A stretch of DNA of 64,000 nucleotides from Paenibacillus sp. SYP-B3998 (GCF_010820665.1 NZ_JAAIKC010000009.1:186001-250000), one strand, 5' to 3'. Counted from the stretch's first letter, positions 15,631-25,056 are shown. Numbers and translations: made by a program. The notes: generated by a model not told the origin, from the letters alone.

Positions 15631-16677
15631 ATGACGGCTACTACGGAGAAATTGCATGCTTTTTTCTCTAATAAATCTGTTTTAGTAACAGGAGGCACGG
15701 GTTCGATTGGTCAAGGTATTGTTGAAAAAGTGTTGAGTTTTAAGCCAAAGCGAATTGTGGTCTTTAATAAAGATGATTCTAAGCAATATATGATGAAGCT
15801 TCGGTATCAACATGAACCTATCGTATCCTTTTATTTAGGCGATATTCGGGATTATGCGGACGTAGAGGATGCAACTGTGGGAGTAGATATCATCTTTCAT
15901 ACAGCTGCGTTAAAACATGTTTCCATTTGCGAAAGCTTCCCATTTGAGGCGGTGAAGACGAATATTATCGGAAGTGAACATGTCGTTCGTGCAGCCATAC
16001 GAAATGGTGTGCAGACGGTAGTGAACATCAGTACGGATAAAGCGGTCAATCCCTATAATACGCTGGGAGCTTCCAAGTTGATTGCGGAGAAGCTGTTCAC
16101 GCAAGGTAACAGCCATCCGATGAATCGGCATACCAAGCTGTGCACGATCCGGTTCGGCAATGTTATGGGAAGCCGTGGTTCTGTGCTGCCTATTTTTTTT
16201 GATCAGGCTCTTCGGGGGGACGCTTTAACCGTCACTCTTATGGAGATGACCCGCTTTTTCATTACCATTCCTGATGCGGTGGATCGCATCGTAAAGGCGG
16301 CCTGCTACTGCCAGGGTGGAGAAACCTTTGTATTGAAAATGAAGGCATTTCGCATTGGCGATTTGGCACAAGTGGTGTGCGACTATTTCAATGAACGGGC
16401 AACTGTGACCTCAATCAAGATTGTGGGAATGCGATCCGGGGAGAAAATGAATGAGGAGTTGATCTTTGATAACGAAAGCGAACAATTGTATGAAGATGAT
16501 GAACTGCTGATGATACGAGGTCCCCATGCTCAAGTGCCGTATCTGCACTTTAAGCCGTCTTCCGTGCAAGTTTATCGTTCCGATCAGGATGTGCGGGTCG
16601 GCCAGAGCGAACTAAAAAGTATAGTAGCCAGCTTACATCAACGGAGTTTGCTGTACAGAGACGAGGGAACGCTATGA
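15631..16677 (+). CDS. Nucleotide-sugar 4,6-dehydratase (LegB/PseB/CapD-like)
   Basis: This extended SDR enzyme of the Polysacc_synt_2 group has 348 aa from ATG 15631, which AAAGGTGG precedes with good spacing. An upstream GTG at 15619 lies inside that site. The NAD-binding motif is VTGGTGSIGQG. Other motifs are HTAALKHV, the STDKAVNPYN segment and CTIRFGNVMGS. These proteins make UDP-4-keto-6-deoxy-GlcNAc derivatives. It lacks the N-terminal membrane helices of PglF-type relatives. PseB-like (C5 inversion) and LegB-like (retention) activity cannot be told apart here, but neuC supports the latter. Confidence 0.85.
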   Translation: MTATTEKLHAFFSNKSVLVTGGTGSIGQGIVEKVLSFKPKRIVVFNKDDSKQYMMKLRYQHEPIVSFYLGDIRDYADVEDATVGVDIIFHTAALKHVSICESFPFEAVKTNIIGSEHVVRAAIRNGVQTVVNISTDKAVNPYNTLGASKLIAEKLFTQGNSHPMNRHTKLCTIRFGNVMGSRGSVLPIFFDQALRGDALTVTLMEMTRFFITIPDAVDRIVKAACYCQGGETFVLKMKAFRIGDLAQVVCDYFNERATVTSIKIVGMRSGEKMNEELIFDNESEQLYEDDELLMIRGPHAQVPYLHFKPSSVQVYRSDQDVRVGQSELKSIVASLHQRSLLYRDEGTL

Positions 16678-17996
16678 CAGACAATCGATTTGTAGAATCT
16701 AATCGTCTTCAGAGCAAAGCGTCCCAGTTGATTCCGGCAGGTTGCCATACCTACAGCAAAGGAGTGGACCAGTTTCCTCAGCTTGCCCCGGGCTTTATTC
16801 AAAGCGGGAACGGAGCGTGGGTGACGGATATGGACGGCAACACCTTTCTGGATTGGGGAATGGGCTTGCGTTCCGTGTCGCTCGGGTATGGATATCCTCG
16901 CGTCACGCAAAAAGTGATTGACTATGTGCAAAAGGGTCAGGGGCCTAATTTTACAAGACCCGCTCCGGTCGAAGTGGAACTGGCAGAGTTATTGGTGGAG
17001 CTTATTCCCTCTGCAGAAATGGTGAAGTTCTCCAAGAACGGTTCCGATGTCACGTCAGCTGCGATTCGCCTAAGCCGGGCGTACACAGGCCGCAAGCGGA
17101 TTGCCTTTTGCAAGGAGCACCCTTTCTTCAGTTTTAACGATTGGTTTATTGGGACTACGCCATGCAATAACGGCATCCCGGAACAAGTGTCGGAACTCTC
17201 GGTATCGTTTCAGTATAATGATGCGCAAAGCCTGGAGCGAATCTTTGAGCTGTATCCCGGCGATGTGGCGGCGGTTATTTTGGAACCTGTTACCAGTATT
17301 CCTCCAGCGGAAGGGTTTCTGAAGCGCGTGCGTGAGCTCACGCACAAGCACGGAGCCGTGCTGATCTTCGACGAGATGATCAGTGGATTCCGATTCGGAC
17401 TGCCGGGAGCGCAGACGACTTTCGGTATCCATCCGGATTTATCCACATTTGGAAAAGCGATAGGGAACGGGTTCTCTTGCGCCGTATTGGCTGGCAAACG
17501 GGATATCATGTCACTTGGGGGACTTGAACATTTACAGCCACGTCTGTTCTTATTGTCTGCCACCAACGGAGCGGAAACCCATTCGCTCGCAGCGGCCATA
17601 GAGACGGTGCTTGAATTCCGCGAAAAGAACGTTATTGGCCATATTGAACTTATCGGAGAACGGCTGCAGGAAGGTTGGCGGCAAACCGTCATGGCTCACG
17701 GATTGGATCAGCACCTGCAGATCGGGGGCTACCCGAACAGCCCGGTATATGTATGCAAGGATGAACAACTGATCCCCTCTGCGGCATTCCGAACTCTCTT
17801 TCTCCAGGAAATGATCCGTGAAGGCGTGCTGATTCCCTATATCTCGATCAGTTACTCACATGGCGAGAGGGAAGTGACGAAAACGCTTGAAGCGCTTGAT
17901 AGGACATGCGCAGTCTATCATCAAGCTCTCGATCAAGGGTTTCAGTCCGTTCTGACAGGGCCTCCGGTCAAACCTGTATTTCGTAAATTCAATTAG
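16674..17996 (+). CDS. Class III aminotransferase, glutamate-1-semialdehyde aminomutase-like
   Basis: This 440-aa fold-type I PLP enzyme starts in an ATGA overlap with the upstream dehydratase. Visible motifs are LDWGMGLRSVSLGYG near the N-terminus, KFSKNGSDVTSAAIRLSRA, IFDEMISGFRFG and the PLP lysine in TFGKAIGNG. It is not part of the known legionaminic or pseudaminic pathways. It is unlikely to be the tetrapyrrole enzyme HemL, given its place inside a sugar operon. It may aminate an aldehyde of a side chain or of an unusual sugar. Substrate unknown. Confidence 0.8.
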   Translation: MTDNRFVESNRLQSKASQLIPAGCHTYSKGVDQFPQLAPGFIQSGNGAWVTDMDGNTFLDWGMGLRSVSLGYGYPRVTQKVIDYVQKGQGPNFTRPAPVEVELAELLVELIPSAEMVKFSKNGSDVTSAAIRLSRAYTGRKRIAFCKEHPFFSFNDWFIGTTPCNNGIPEQVSELSVSFQYNDAQSLERIFELYPGDVAAVILEPVTSIPPAEGFLKRVRELTHKHGAVLIFDEMISGFRFGLPGAQTTFGIHPDLSTFGKAIGNGFSCAVLAGKRDIMSLGGLEHLQPRLFLLSATNGAETHSLAAAIETVLEFREKNVIGHIELIGERLQEGWRQTVMAHGLDQHLQIGGYPNSPVYVCKDEQLIPSAAFRTLFLQEMIREGVLIPYISISYSHGEREVTKTLEALDRTCAVYHQALDQGFQSVLTGPPVKPVFRKFN

Positions 17997-18010
17997 AAAG
18001 AAGGGCGCAT

Positions 18011-18982
18011 ATGTCTTATTTGGTAATCGGGCTCGGATCGATGGGTAAACGCAGAGTAAGGGATTTAATCGCGCTCAGCGAGGATCAGGTCCTTGGTTTC
18101 GATCTGCGTGAGGATCGGCGGCGAGAGGTAGCAAACAGATTCGGCATCGTTACCTTCGACTCCGTAGAACAAGCATTGCAGCACAACCTGAAGGCGATTA
18201 TCATATCGACCCCGCCTGATCTCCATATGCGCTATGCTCACTTGGCGGCAGATTTGAATATACCTTTTTTCACGGAGGCCAGTGTTACGAAGGAAGGAAT
18301 GCTTGAGCTGATAGGCAAGCTGAAGGCAAAGCCTGATCTTGTATCGGCGCCATCCTGCACCATGCGCTTTCATCCTGCCGTTGCGCTGCTTCGTCAGATC
18401 GTGAAGGATCGAATGTTGGGTGAGAACTGTTTTTTCACGTACCATTCCGGGCAATACTTGCCTGATTGGCATCCGTATGAAGATTACCGCCAATTCTATG
18501 TGTCCCGGAGAGAAACCGGCGGCTGCCGGGAGATCGTCCCTTTCGAATGGATCTGGCTGACTTCGTTATTCGGAGAAATCAGCAAGGGTATATCCATGAA
18601 ACGGAAGGTTAGCAGCTTGGATGTGGATATCGACGATGTGTATCAGATGGTTTTGGAATTTGAGAACGGTATACAAGGGCAAGTTACCGTCGATGTTGTG
18701 TCTCGTATGGCTACAAGAACATTCGCTTTAATCGGAGAAAAGGGAACGGCGCGATGGAACTTTTTCGATTCCGCACTTGAGGTGTACGACGGGGAGCGGC
18801 AAGTAACGAAACGATTACCCATCACGAGCGGTGACAGGCTCTTCGAATACGAGGACATGTATGTGAGTGAGATGTGCGCTTTTCTGCAGGCGTTGGCCGG
18901 GGGGAATCCTTTTCCGCACGACTACCCGACGGATCTTTCGTTGCTGGAGAAATTGGAGCGGCTCGAACAAGGCAAAATTTGA
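18011..18982 (+). CDS. Gfo/Idh/MocA-family oxidoreductase
   Basis: This 323-aa NAD(P)-dependent oxidoreductase starts with a Rossmann motif (GLGSMGKRRVRDL). IISTPPDLHMRYAHLA lies at the family's substrate-domain boundary, followed by a beta-rich C-terminal domain with GENCFFTYHSGQYLPDWHP. Members oxidise or reduce sugars, often at C3 of nucleotide sugars, or imines. The lysine of the usual EKP motif is replaced here (FFTEASV), so catalysis may differ. It sits 14 nt after the class III aminotransferase, and the two may act in sequence. Substrate unknown. Confidence 0.82.
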   Translation: MSYLVIGLGSMGKRRVRDLIALSEDQVLGFDLREDRRREVANRFGIVTFDSVEQALQHNLKAIIISTPPDLHMRYAHLAADLNIPFFTEASVTKEGMLELIGKLKAKPDLVSAPSCTMRFHPAVALLRQIVKDRMLGENCFFTYHSGQYLPDWHPYEDYRQFYVSRRETGGCREIVPFEWIWLTSLFGEISKGISMKRKVSSLDVDIDDVYQMVLEFENGIQGQVTVDVVSRMATRTFALIGEKGTARWNFFDSALEVYDGERQVTKRLPITSGDRLFEYEDMYVSEMCAFLQALAGGNPFPHDYPTDLSLLEKLERLEQGKI

Positions 18983-19037
18983 GGCCAATGAATGTCCCCG
19001 CAGGTTTGCACCTTACGAAGATTGGAGTGACTTGTTC

Positions 19038-19796
19038 GTGAATGAATTCGACTTAAAAGAAAGAGTTGTCGTCATTACGGGCGCAGGCGGACGGTTAGGC
19101 TCAGAGTTCTCCCATGTGGTTCAAAAGCATGGCGGGAAGGCGGCTATGCTGGATCTGTCTTACTCTTCTTCCAGGCTGATTTCCGATAGCGAGCTTCACC
19201 TATCTGTAGACATTACTCAGCCTGAACAAATGAAAGAAGCAGCCGAGGAGATTCGGAAGCGTTGGGGTGTTAGCTATGGTTTGGTAAACAATGCCTGCAT
19301 TCAACCGAAAGGGTTCTGCGATACCGTTGAAGATTACGATTTGGCAACATGGCGCAAAGTGATGTCTGTCAATCTCGATGGTTTATTTCTTTGTTCGCAG
19401 GTATTTGGCAGAGAAATGGCGGAGAATGGTGGCGGGAGCATCATTAACATCTCTTCTATTTATGGCATGAATGGAGCTAATTTCTCACTTTATAAAGGAT
19501 TACCGTTCAACACGCCTCCCTCTTATGCTGCAAGCAAAGCTGCGGTCCTGGGATTAACCCGGTATTTGGCTTGTTATTGGGGAGACCGTAATATCAGGGT
19601 GAACGCCGTCACACCAGGCGGTGTAGAGGATGGGCAGCCGGACGTGTTTATCGCGCGTTATAGCGAACACACTCCCGTCAAAAGAATGGCGCGGAAGGAT
19701 GAGATGAATGGCGCGGTCCTCTATTTGCTATCCGATGCCTCTTCCTATGTCAATGGTCACAACCTGGTCGTAGACGGAGGATTCGGAGCCTGGTAA
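19038..19796 (+). CDS. Short-chain dehydrogenase, PtmA-like (flagellin-modification type)
   Basis: This 252-aa SDR starts at GTG 19038, which GGAGTGA precedes at 7 nt. A longer frame from 18867 lies mostly inside the upstream gene and is rejected. Motifs: VITGAGGRLGSEF (cofactor), NNA, SSIYGM, YAASKAAV (catalytic Tyr and Lys), VNAVTPGGV. An insert (FSLYKGLPFNTPPSYAASK) and the tail GHNLVVDGGFGAW match what I recall of Campylobacter PtmA. PtmA proteins belong to legionaminic-type flagellin glycosylation loci, where their exact reaction is not settled. Confidence 0.82.
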   Translation: MNEFDLKERVVVITGAGGRLGSEFSHVVQKHGGKAAMLDLSYSSSRLISDSELHLSVDITQPEQMKEAAEEIRKRWGVSYGLVNNACIQPKGFCDTVEDYDLATWRKVMSVNLDGLFLCSQVFGREMAENGGGSIINISSIYGMNGANFSLYKGLPFNTPPSYAASKAAVLGLTRYLACYWGDRNIRVNAVTPGGVEDGQPDVFIARYSEHTPVKRMARKDEMNGAVLYLLSDASSYVNGHNLVVDGGFGAW

Positions 19797-19819
19797 TCGA
19801 TTGAAAGAGGGGATTCTTT

Positions 19820-20617
19820 GTGAAAATTGGCATGTTAATAACAGCAAGATTAAAGTCGTCCAGGTTGCCGCTTAAACTGCTTGCCTACATCCAGGGAAAG
19901 CGTGTTATTGATCATGTTGTGGAGAGATGCAAGGCGGTAAGTCTGGTAGATCAGGTTATCCTCTGTACTTCGCCCAATCCGCAAGATGCTCCCCTTGTGA
20001 ATGCCGCATATGATCATCATATTCATTATTTCTTAGGAGACCCTGACGATGTTCTCAAACGGTTGTATGATGCGGCCTGTTTTTATCGCTTGGATTATAT
20101 ATTGAGCATAACCGCCGACGATTTGTTTTTTTCTGTGGAATACGCGAACCGTTTTGCCAATCAGGCGCTGTTGACGAAACCGGATTATATGTATACGGAA
20201 GGGCTTCCCTTGGGAGTCGGTATTTATGGAATCAGCTACGAGGCGCTCAAGTCCGTTATTGAATTTAAAAATCGGACAGATACGGAAATTTGGGGATACT
20301 GGTTCAACCATCCCGACTTATTCCGTATTCACACCTTTCAGGCACGAAAGGAAGAATCCAGAAAGGTTCGACTTACCCTGGATACAGAGGAAGATCTGGC
20401 ATTTTTTCAAAAAATAGAACCATTGCTGCGGCCTGAGGATGGAATGAGCTATCCTGCGCTGCTAAGAGCAATCGACAAGCTTCCAGAGGAAGCATTTGTC
20501 AATCAGCATATCGTTCAGTTAAATCTGCCGTCGGAAGCGATCGAAGCGATCAAGTCGCACTATCAACAGGAGCGGAATCAGTTTTTACGCATCAAGGCGG
20601 CGAATGACAAGAGATAA
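19820..20617 (+). CDS. Cytidylyltransferase, NeuA/SpsF/LegF-like
   Basis: This 265-aa nucleotidyltransferase starts at GTG 19820 after AAAGAGGGG. The N-terminal nucleotide-binding stretch ITARLKSSRLPLK and FLGDPDDVLKRLYD are typical of the SpsF/acylneuraminate cytidylyltransferase family. Such enzymes couple CMP to a nonulosonic acid to give the glycosyl donor. It is the only one of its kind in the locus, while two synthase homologues are present. Either it serves both products or only one is activated here. Confidence 0.82.
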   Translation: MKIGMLITARLKSSRLPLKLLAYIQGKRVIDHVVERCKAVSLVDQVILCTSPNPQDAPLVNAAYDHHIHYFLGDPDDVLKRLYDAACFYRLDYILSITADDLFFSVEYANRFANQALLTKPDYMYTEGLPLGVGIYGISYEALKSVIEFKNRTDTEIWGYWFNHPDLFRIHTFQARKEESRKVRLTLDTEEDLAFFQKIEPLLRPEDGMSYPALLRAIDKLPEEAFVNQHIVQLNLPSEAIEAIKSHYQQERNQFLRIKAANDKR

Positions 20618-20632
20618 GGAGTGATCAAGCGT

Positions 20633-21670
20633 ATGACTCGAATACACAAATGGTTTGATGGAGCTCACCGTGATTCCTCAGAGATGTACTGGATTGCCGA
20701 ACCGGCCTACACGCACCAAGGGGATTTTCAATATTTGCTCGCGCTCGTTGACGCATTAATTGATTCGGGAGCGGATGCCGTCAAATTTCATCTTATGCTG
20801 GATCTCGACGAATATATCGTATCGGAGCATCCGTTGTATCCGGACTTGCAGAAATGGCTGTTTACCCGGGAACAATGGAGAGAAGTGTTTGCCCGCTGCC
20901 GGCGGGGAGGCGTGGAAATTGTAGGACTGGCTGATGAGCTGCCAGCTTTGGATTTCCTCATTGAAGAAAAGGTGGACGCTATTGGCATTCATGCCACTTG
21001 TATCAATGATTATTTTATGCTCAAGCGATTATCCGAAATCAAGCAGCCCTTATTTATTGGAATAGGCGGGATTCAACTTTCCGAGATTGAGCTTGCGCTG
21101 CAATTACTGGCAGGTAGCGACCAAATCATTTTGATGTATGGCATCCAGCATTATCCGACACCTCCCCAGAGTATTCACCTCCATAAGCTGTTGTTGTATC
21201 AGACTCATTTTCGGCTTCCTGTCGGTTATGCCGATCATACGGCAAGCGAAGAAGATCGGACCCGGTCTCTCGTGTATGCGGCTGCTTTCGGTTTGGGAGT
21301 GCGGATCTTCGAGCAGCATGTGACATTGGATCTCGCGACAAAACGTGAGGACGATGAAGCGGCCATCGAGGTAGCCGGGGTTGCGAAGCTCAAGGAACAG
21401 CTCGAATTGGTTGCAGTGATGACGGGCAATACGGAGTTTGATTTGAAGGCGGAAGAAAGGGAGTACTTTGCGAAAGTGCGCAAGTGTATGCTGGCCGCCC
21501 AGGATCTTCCTGTCGGAACTGTTCTTACCGAGCAGCATATCAAATTCAAGAGAACGAAAGCTCAGGGCGATATGGAGCAGAAAGATTTTACAGAGCTTAT
21601 TGGCAAAACGCTTCTTCAGGAAATCCATGCAGACGAAGCATTCTGCTGGAAGCACGTCCGAAAACAGTAG
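20633..21670 (+). CDS. Divergent NeuB-family nonulosonate synthase homologue with SAF domain
   Basis: 345 aa from ATG 20633, which AAGGAG precedes at 11 nt. GTG at 20621 overlaps that site. It has a TIM-barrel NeuB core and a C-terminal SAF domain (about 280-345). Both metal histidines are kept (YADHT near 199, EQHVTLD near 226), as is the early Lys (VKFH near 50). The canonical EIxxNHNG start is EPAYTHQG. The KLSSTE motif of the other synthase in this locus is replaced by GIHATCIND (about 116-124), so the phosphate-binding Lys and catalytic Glu region are lost. It may use a different acceptor, or may no longer be a synthase. Confidence 0.75.
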   Translation: MTRIHKWFDGAHRDSSEMYWIAEPAYTHQGDFQYLLALVDALIDSGADAVKFHLMLDLDEYIVSEHPLYPDLQKWLFTREQWREVFARCRRGGVEIVGLADELPALDFLIEEKVDAIGIHATCINDYFMLKRLSEIKQPLFIGIGGIQLSEIELALQLLAGSDQIILMYGIQHYPTPPQSIHLHKLLLYQTHFRLPVGYADHTASEEDRTRSLVYAAAFGLGVRIFEQHVTLDLATKREDDEAAIEVAGVAKLKEQLELVAVMTGNTEFDLKAEEREYFAKVRKCMLAAQDLPVGTVLTEQHIKFKRTKAQGDMEQKDFTELIGKTLLQEIHADEAFCWKHVRKQ

Positions 21671-21691
21671 TCAGTGAGGTGAGGCGTACCT

Positions 21692-23191
21692 ATGTACGGA
21701 GAGAATGCGATCAACGATCATATGCTTCTAAGATACGGATATGTGGAAGATTTGCTGACCGCATTTGAATCTTTTATTTATAAAGATATTAAACTTCCTC
21801 TGCTTATGATTGAAGCCTGGTACCGCTTTATGCGGGAGACGGTGGATGAACAGCTGCAATCTACGGAATACGTTTCCCGGAAGCGGGCTGAATGTCATGA
21901 AACAACAATGAGTGATTATCAAAAAGGCTTCCAAAAATGTGTGAATAGGCAGGGCAGCTTCGGTTACGATCCAGAGAGAACGATGGTTCTCATTTGCGGA
22001 CAGTTCATTGATACCGCTCTAAAGGTGTTGCATGACAAGCATGTGCTTGTCATGCTGACCAATGGGTTAGATGCCGCAGCGATTCGCGGAAAGGAAATGC
22101 CAGAGACTTTCGTGCTGTTCGACTTTACAGCTGAGTTTCTCCGCATACGCAGAGACAAAGCAAGTCTACGCGAAGAGTGGCTTCCCAGGATTGAGGAAAT
22201 CATCGTTAAACATAAGGAGCATCCGCTGTTTGCTAGGAATCTGTTCAAGGGATGGATGCTCAATCAGGTAATCGAAAGCATCAGCTTGCTAGATACGGCC
22301 GATATGCTTTTGCACCAATACCCGATCGGCATCATTCTCGATCATTCCGAACTGATTTATCCGGGTAATGCACTTTCGCTCCTGGCCTCAACGTATAATC
22401 TGCCGTTTCTGTATGTTCAAAACAATCTGGTTAGCGACGTCAATATCATTCCTTCCTGGGCCAGTTACTACTGTGTTTGGGGCCGTTATACGGAAGACTG
22501 GCTGATCCAAAAAGGCGTTGATCCTTATCAAGTCAGATCGATCGGGAATTTGCGGTTTGAACATGATGAGAAAAAAGCAAGGAAGACGAAGCAAGAACTG
22601 CTGGACGAACTAAAAATAGGCGAAAAGATGTCCATTCTCGCTCTGACAACCCAGCCTTATTCAGAGTCGACCAACGGTATTATCATGGAGTGGCTGCGCG
22701 AAGCGATTGCTGATCTTTCCGTAGTGCTTGTTATCCAGCCGCATAGGGACGATTTTGTTTCGTATGACAAGTGGCTTGATACTCGCATTTGCTCTATGCC
22801 TCTGGGCTTTACGCTTCAGGATCTTTTGGCGGTCAGCGATTTCGTTGCGACAATCTCTTCGACAACTGCATTGGAGGCAGCATTCTATGGTAAACCGCTG
22901 CTCGTCCTGCAGCCTCCGATCCCGTATCATTTTAACCTGAATCATAATGATTATCATAAGCATCTTGCCCAGGCTGAAGCTGGCTTGATCGTCCGTTCTT
23001 CATTGGAATTGCGAGGTGGACTGCTCAAGCTTCTGCATAATGAAAAAGAGAGAGCGGAGATTCTCTACAGGGGAAGCCATTTTCTGCACTCCTCTATGGT
23101 AGTCGATGAGCTACTTCCCTCACAAAGACTGTATCGTCTGGTGAAAGAAATTATGAGTCGTAAATGGCTTGAGGGTAACGAGGAGGTATAA
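21692..23191 (+). CDS. Putative nonulosonate glycosyltransferase, paralogue 1 of 3
   Basis: This 499-aa protein is homologous along its length to the proteins at 23195 and 25205. The N-terminus carries LLRYGY (residues about 13-18), and the middle has ILDHSELIYPGNAL. The C-terminal half looks like a GT-B nucleotide-sugar domain. It has IQPHRDD (about 348), in place of the HP motif in its paralogues, and ISSTTALEAA (about 388). HP and Ser/Thr-rich motifs of this kind mark several bacterial sialyltransferase families that use CMP donors. No transmembrane helix is seen. Function is inferred from motifs and position. Confidence 0.6.
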   Translation: MYGENAINDHMLLRYGYVEDLLTAFESFIYKDIKLPLLMIEAWYRFMRETVDEQLQSTEYVSRKRAECHETTMSDYQKGFQKCVNRQGSFGYDPERTMVLICGQFIDTALKVLHDKHVLVMLTNGLDAAAIRGKEMPETFVLFDFTAEFLRIRRDKASLREEWLPRIEEIIVKHKEHPLFARNLFKGWMLNQVIESISLLDTADMLLHQYPIGIILDHSELIYPGNALSLLASTYNLPFLYVQNNLVSDVNIIPSWASYYCVWGRYTEDWLIQKGVDPYQVRSIGNLRFEHDEKKARKTKQELLDELKIGEKMSILALTTQPYSESTNGIIMEWLREAIADLSVVLVIQPHRDDFVSYDKWLDTRICSMPLGFTLQDLLAVSDFVATISSTTALEAAFYGKPLLVLQPPIPYHFNLNHNDYHKHLAQAEAGLIVRSSLELRGGLLKLLHNEKERAEILYRGSHFLHSSMVVDELLPSQRLYRLVKEIMSRKWLEGNEEV

Positions 23192-23194
23192 ATC

Positions 23195-24673
23195 ATGTAT
23201 GGTGGGGATGAATTCAACGCGCATCTGCTTCTTAGATACGGGTATACGAAGGATTTTGTAGAGTGGTTCGCGCCTCTGGTCTATAGGGGAGTAGAACTGC
23301 CGTTAAATATGCTTCGGGCATACCATGTTTTCATACGGGATATCGTCGACAAACAACGGGAAAATCACAATCTTGTGGAAAGAAAGCGGAAAGAGTGGGG
23401 CTTTCAATCCATGAAGGAGGTACAAGTGGCGCTCCAGCGCCTGCCTGACAAAGTAAGAGACTGGGGGCAGGCTAAAGACAGAAATATCATTTTGATGTGC
23501 GGCCAATTTGTCGATATGGCGATATCTCAGTACAGCGACCGCAAGGTGATGCTGCTTCACTCCAATCCTTACGATTTAAGAGCGCTTGAAGGCAAGAAAT
23601 TGCCTCCCGGATTTTCCGTTTTTAGCGTGCATGAACAGCTTTTACAATGGAAAATGCCGAAGGATGTGCTAATTTCCGTAGAGGAAATATTAATGAATAG
23701 AGCTACTTCCCGAGATTCATATACGGCACAGCATGAGGTCTTTTCTCATCCCCGATTCAACGAATGGATGCGAGGCCAGACCAATCAGGCGCTTATTCTC
23801 GTCAAAATACTGGACGACCTACTGGTCAAATACCCTATTGGCATGATTCTTGACCATTCCGAATTAATTTATCCAGGCAGTATATTGGCGCTTTTAGCAA
23901 GAAAACATGGGCTACCGTTTATCAATGTTCAGAATCATCTAACAAGCGACGCTTCGATTATCCCTTCGCGAGCGACCCACTATGCTGTTTGGGGCCCCTA
24001 TATGAGGGAATGGTTAAGCGAACGGGGGGTATCCGGCGAACAAATATGGGAGATCGGGAGCTTACGTCTGGAGAATAACGCCAAATCCATCGGTAAAACG
24101 CGGGAAGATCTTTTGGCTTATTACCAGTTGCCAGAGCAGCGGCTCCTTATCACTTACACGACGGAATGCTATGTTTCTGAGATCAATTATCAATTGATGG
24201 CATGGTTCGAACAACTGGTCAAAGAGCAGCCCGTGATCGTCATTGTGAAGGCGCATCCTTCCGACCGGATGTCCTATGATGATTATCTATCGGATCGAAT
24301 TCTCCTTTCTCCTCATGGGTTTGATCTACAGGAGATTTTGAACGCTTCTGACATCGTTGCTACGATCTCGTCAACGACTGCACTGGAAGGGGCCATGCTT
24401 GGGAAAGGCATATTAGCGCTGCAGCCCAAACTTCCCTATGATTACCATATTAATTACAACGGATATCCCTATCATTTGTCGAAAGCAGGGGCAGGCATCA
24501 TAGCGAAGTCGGCGCAAGAGCTTTCCTCGGAAGCTGGAAGATTGCTGCAAGAATCGGGCTACTATCAACAGGTGGTCGACAAAGGGCAGATGTATCTGAA
24601 CCATACGATGGTGATGGGAACGGAGAGCCCGAGCGAGCGCTTACGCCGGTTTATCGATCAATTACGGGGGTAA
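23195..24673 (+). CDS. Putative nonulosonate glycosyltransferase, paralogue 2 of 3
   Basis: This 492-aa protein starts 3 nt after paralogue 1, behind GAGGAGG. It shares HLLLRYGYTKDF, ILDHSELIYPGSIL, the block VQNHLTSDASIIPSRATHY and the C-terminal GT-B-like half. KAHPSD (about 351) is an intact HP motif, and ISSTTALEGA (about 390) the Ser/Thr motif. YDYHINYNGYPYHL follows and is nearly the same in paralogue 3. The protein looks cytosolic. It probably transfers a CMP-activated sugar from this locus. The acceptor is unknown. Confidence 0.6.
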   Translation: MYGGDEFNAHLLLRYGYTKDFVEWFAPLVYRGVELPLNMLRAYHVFIRDIVDKQRENHNLVERKRKEWGFQSMKEVQVALQRLPDKVRDWGQAKDRNIILMCGQFVDMAISQYSDRKVMLLHSNPYDLRALEGKKLPPGFSVFSVHEQLLQWKMPKDVLISVEEILMNRATSRDSYTAQHEVFSHPRFNEWMRGQTNQALILVKILDDLLVKYPIGMILDHSELIYPGSILALLARKHGLPFINVQNHLTSDASIIPSRATHYAVWGPYMREWLSERGVSGEQIWEIGSLRLENNAKSIGKTREDLLAYYQLPEQRLLITYTTECYVSEINYQLMAWFEQLVKEQPVIVIVKAHPSDRMSYDDYLSDRILLSPHGFDLQEILNASDIVATISSTTALEGAMLGKGILALQPKLPYDYHINYNGYPYHLSKAGAGIIAKSAQELSSEAGRLLQESGYYQQVVDKGQMYLNHTMVMGTESPSERLRRFIDQLRG

Positions 24674-24808
24674 ACCTATGATTGGGAAGAAATCAGTGAG
24701 TCAACGAAAGCAGATTCTCTCTTCTCTATGACAGCTGCCTAGTACCAACTGGCGAAGGGATGCATTTACTAGTGTAAGGTGGATTCCAATGAAGGGGGGA
24801 TATTTCGA

Positions 24809-25027
24809 ATGGCTAATCGGAAGTCAATTCAAATTAGTCTCATCCAATTTTTGGAAATGGAACTAAATGTAATGAATGTGGCGTTAGACATCGTAGATCA
24901 ATTAATTAGGAAAGTGCTATTTTGCAAAAGAATCAGACCGAAAGATGTGTCGGCAGTCATTAATTTGCGTATTCTCGTTAACTCATTTACGAAAACAATC
25001 GCCAATCAAACAACAACTGGAAAATAA
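24809..25027 (+). CDS. Small hypothetical protein between glycosyltransferase paralogues
   Basis: 72 aa from ATG 24809, which AAGGGGGGA precedes at 8 nt. An in-frame ATG at 24779 has no ribosome site. The sequence is helical in character, with hydrophobic and Lys/Arg residues alternating and no signal peptide. I do not recognise a family. The segment SAVINLRILVNSFTKTIAN resembles LAAINLITIFGYLNSLLSN encoded by a remnant at 28693, with the same length from AINL to the final Asn. It sits in the sugar operon in the same direction and is probably co-expressed. Confidence 0.5.
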   Translation: MANRKSIQISLIQFLEMELNVMNVALDIVDQLIRKVLFCKRIRPKDVSAVINLRILVNSFTKTIANQTTTGK

Positions 25028-25056
25028 TTGTTAGTGCTACTGGGAGGTGTCTATGC

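Noticed and set aside
18867..19037. N-terminal extension of the PtmA-like SDR
   Set aside because: It lies inside the Gfo/Idh/MocA gene in another frame. The SDR fold begins right after GTG 19038, which has a ribosome site.
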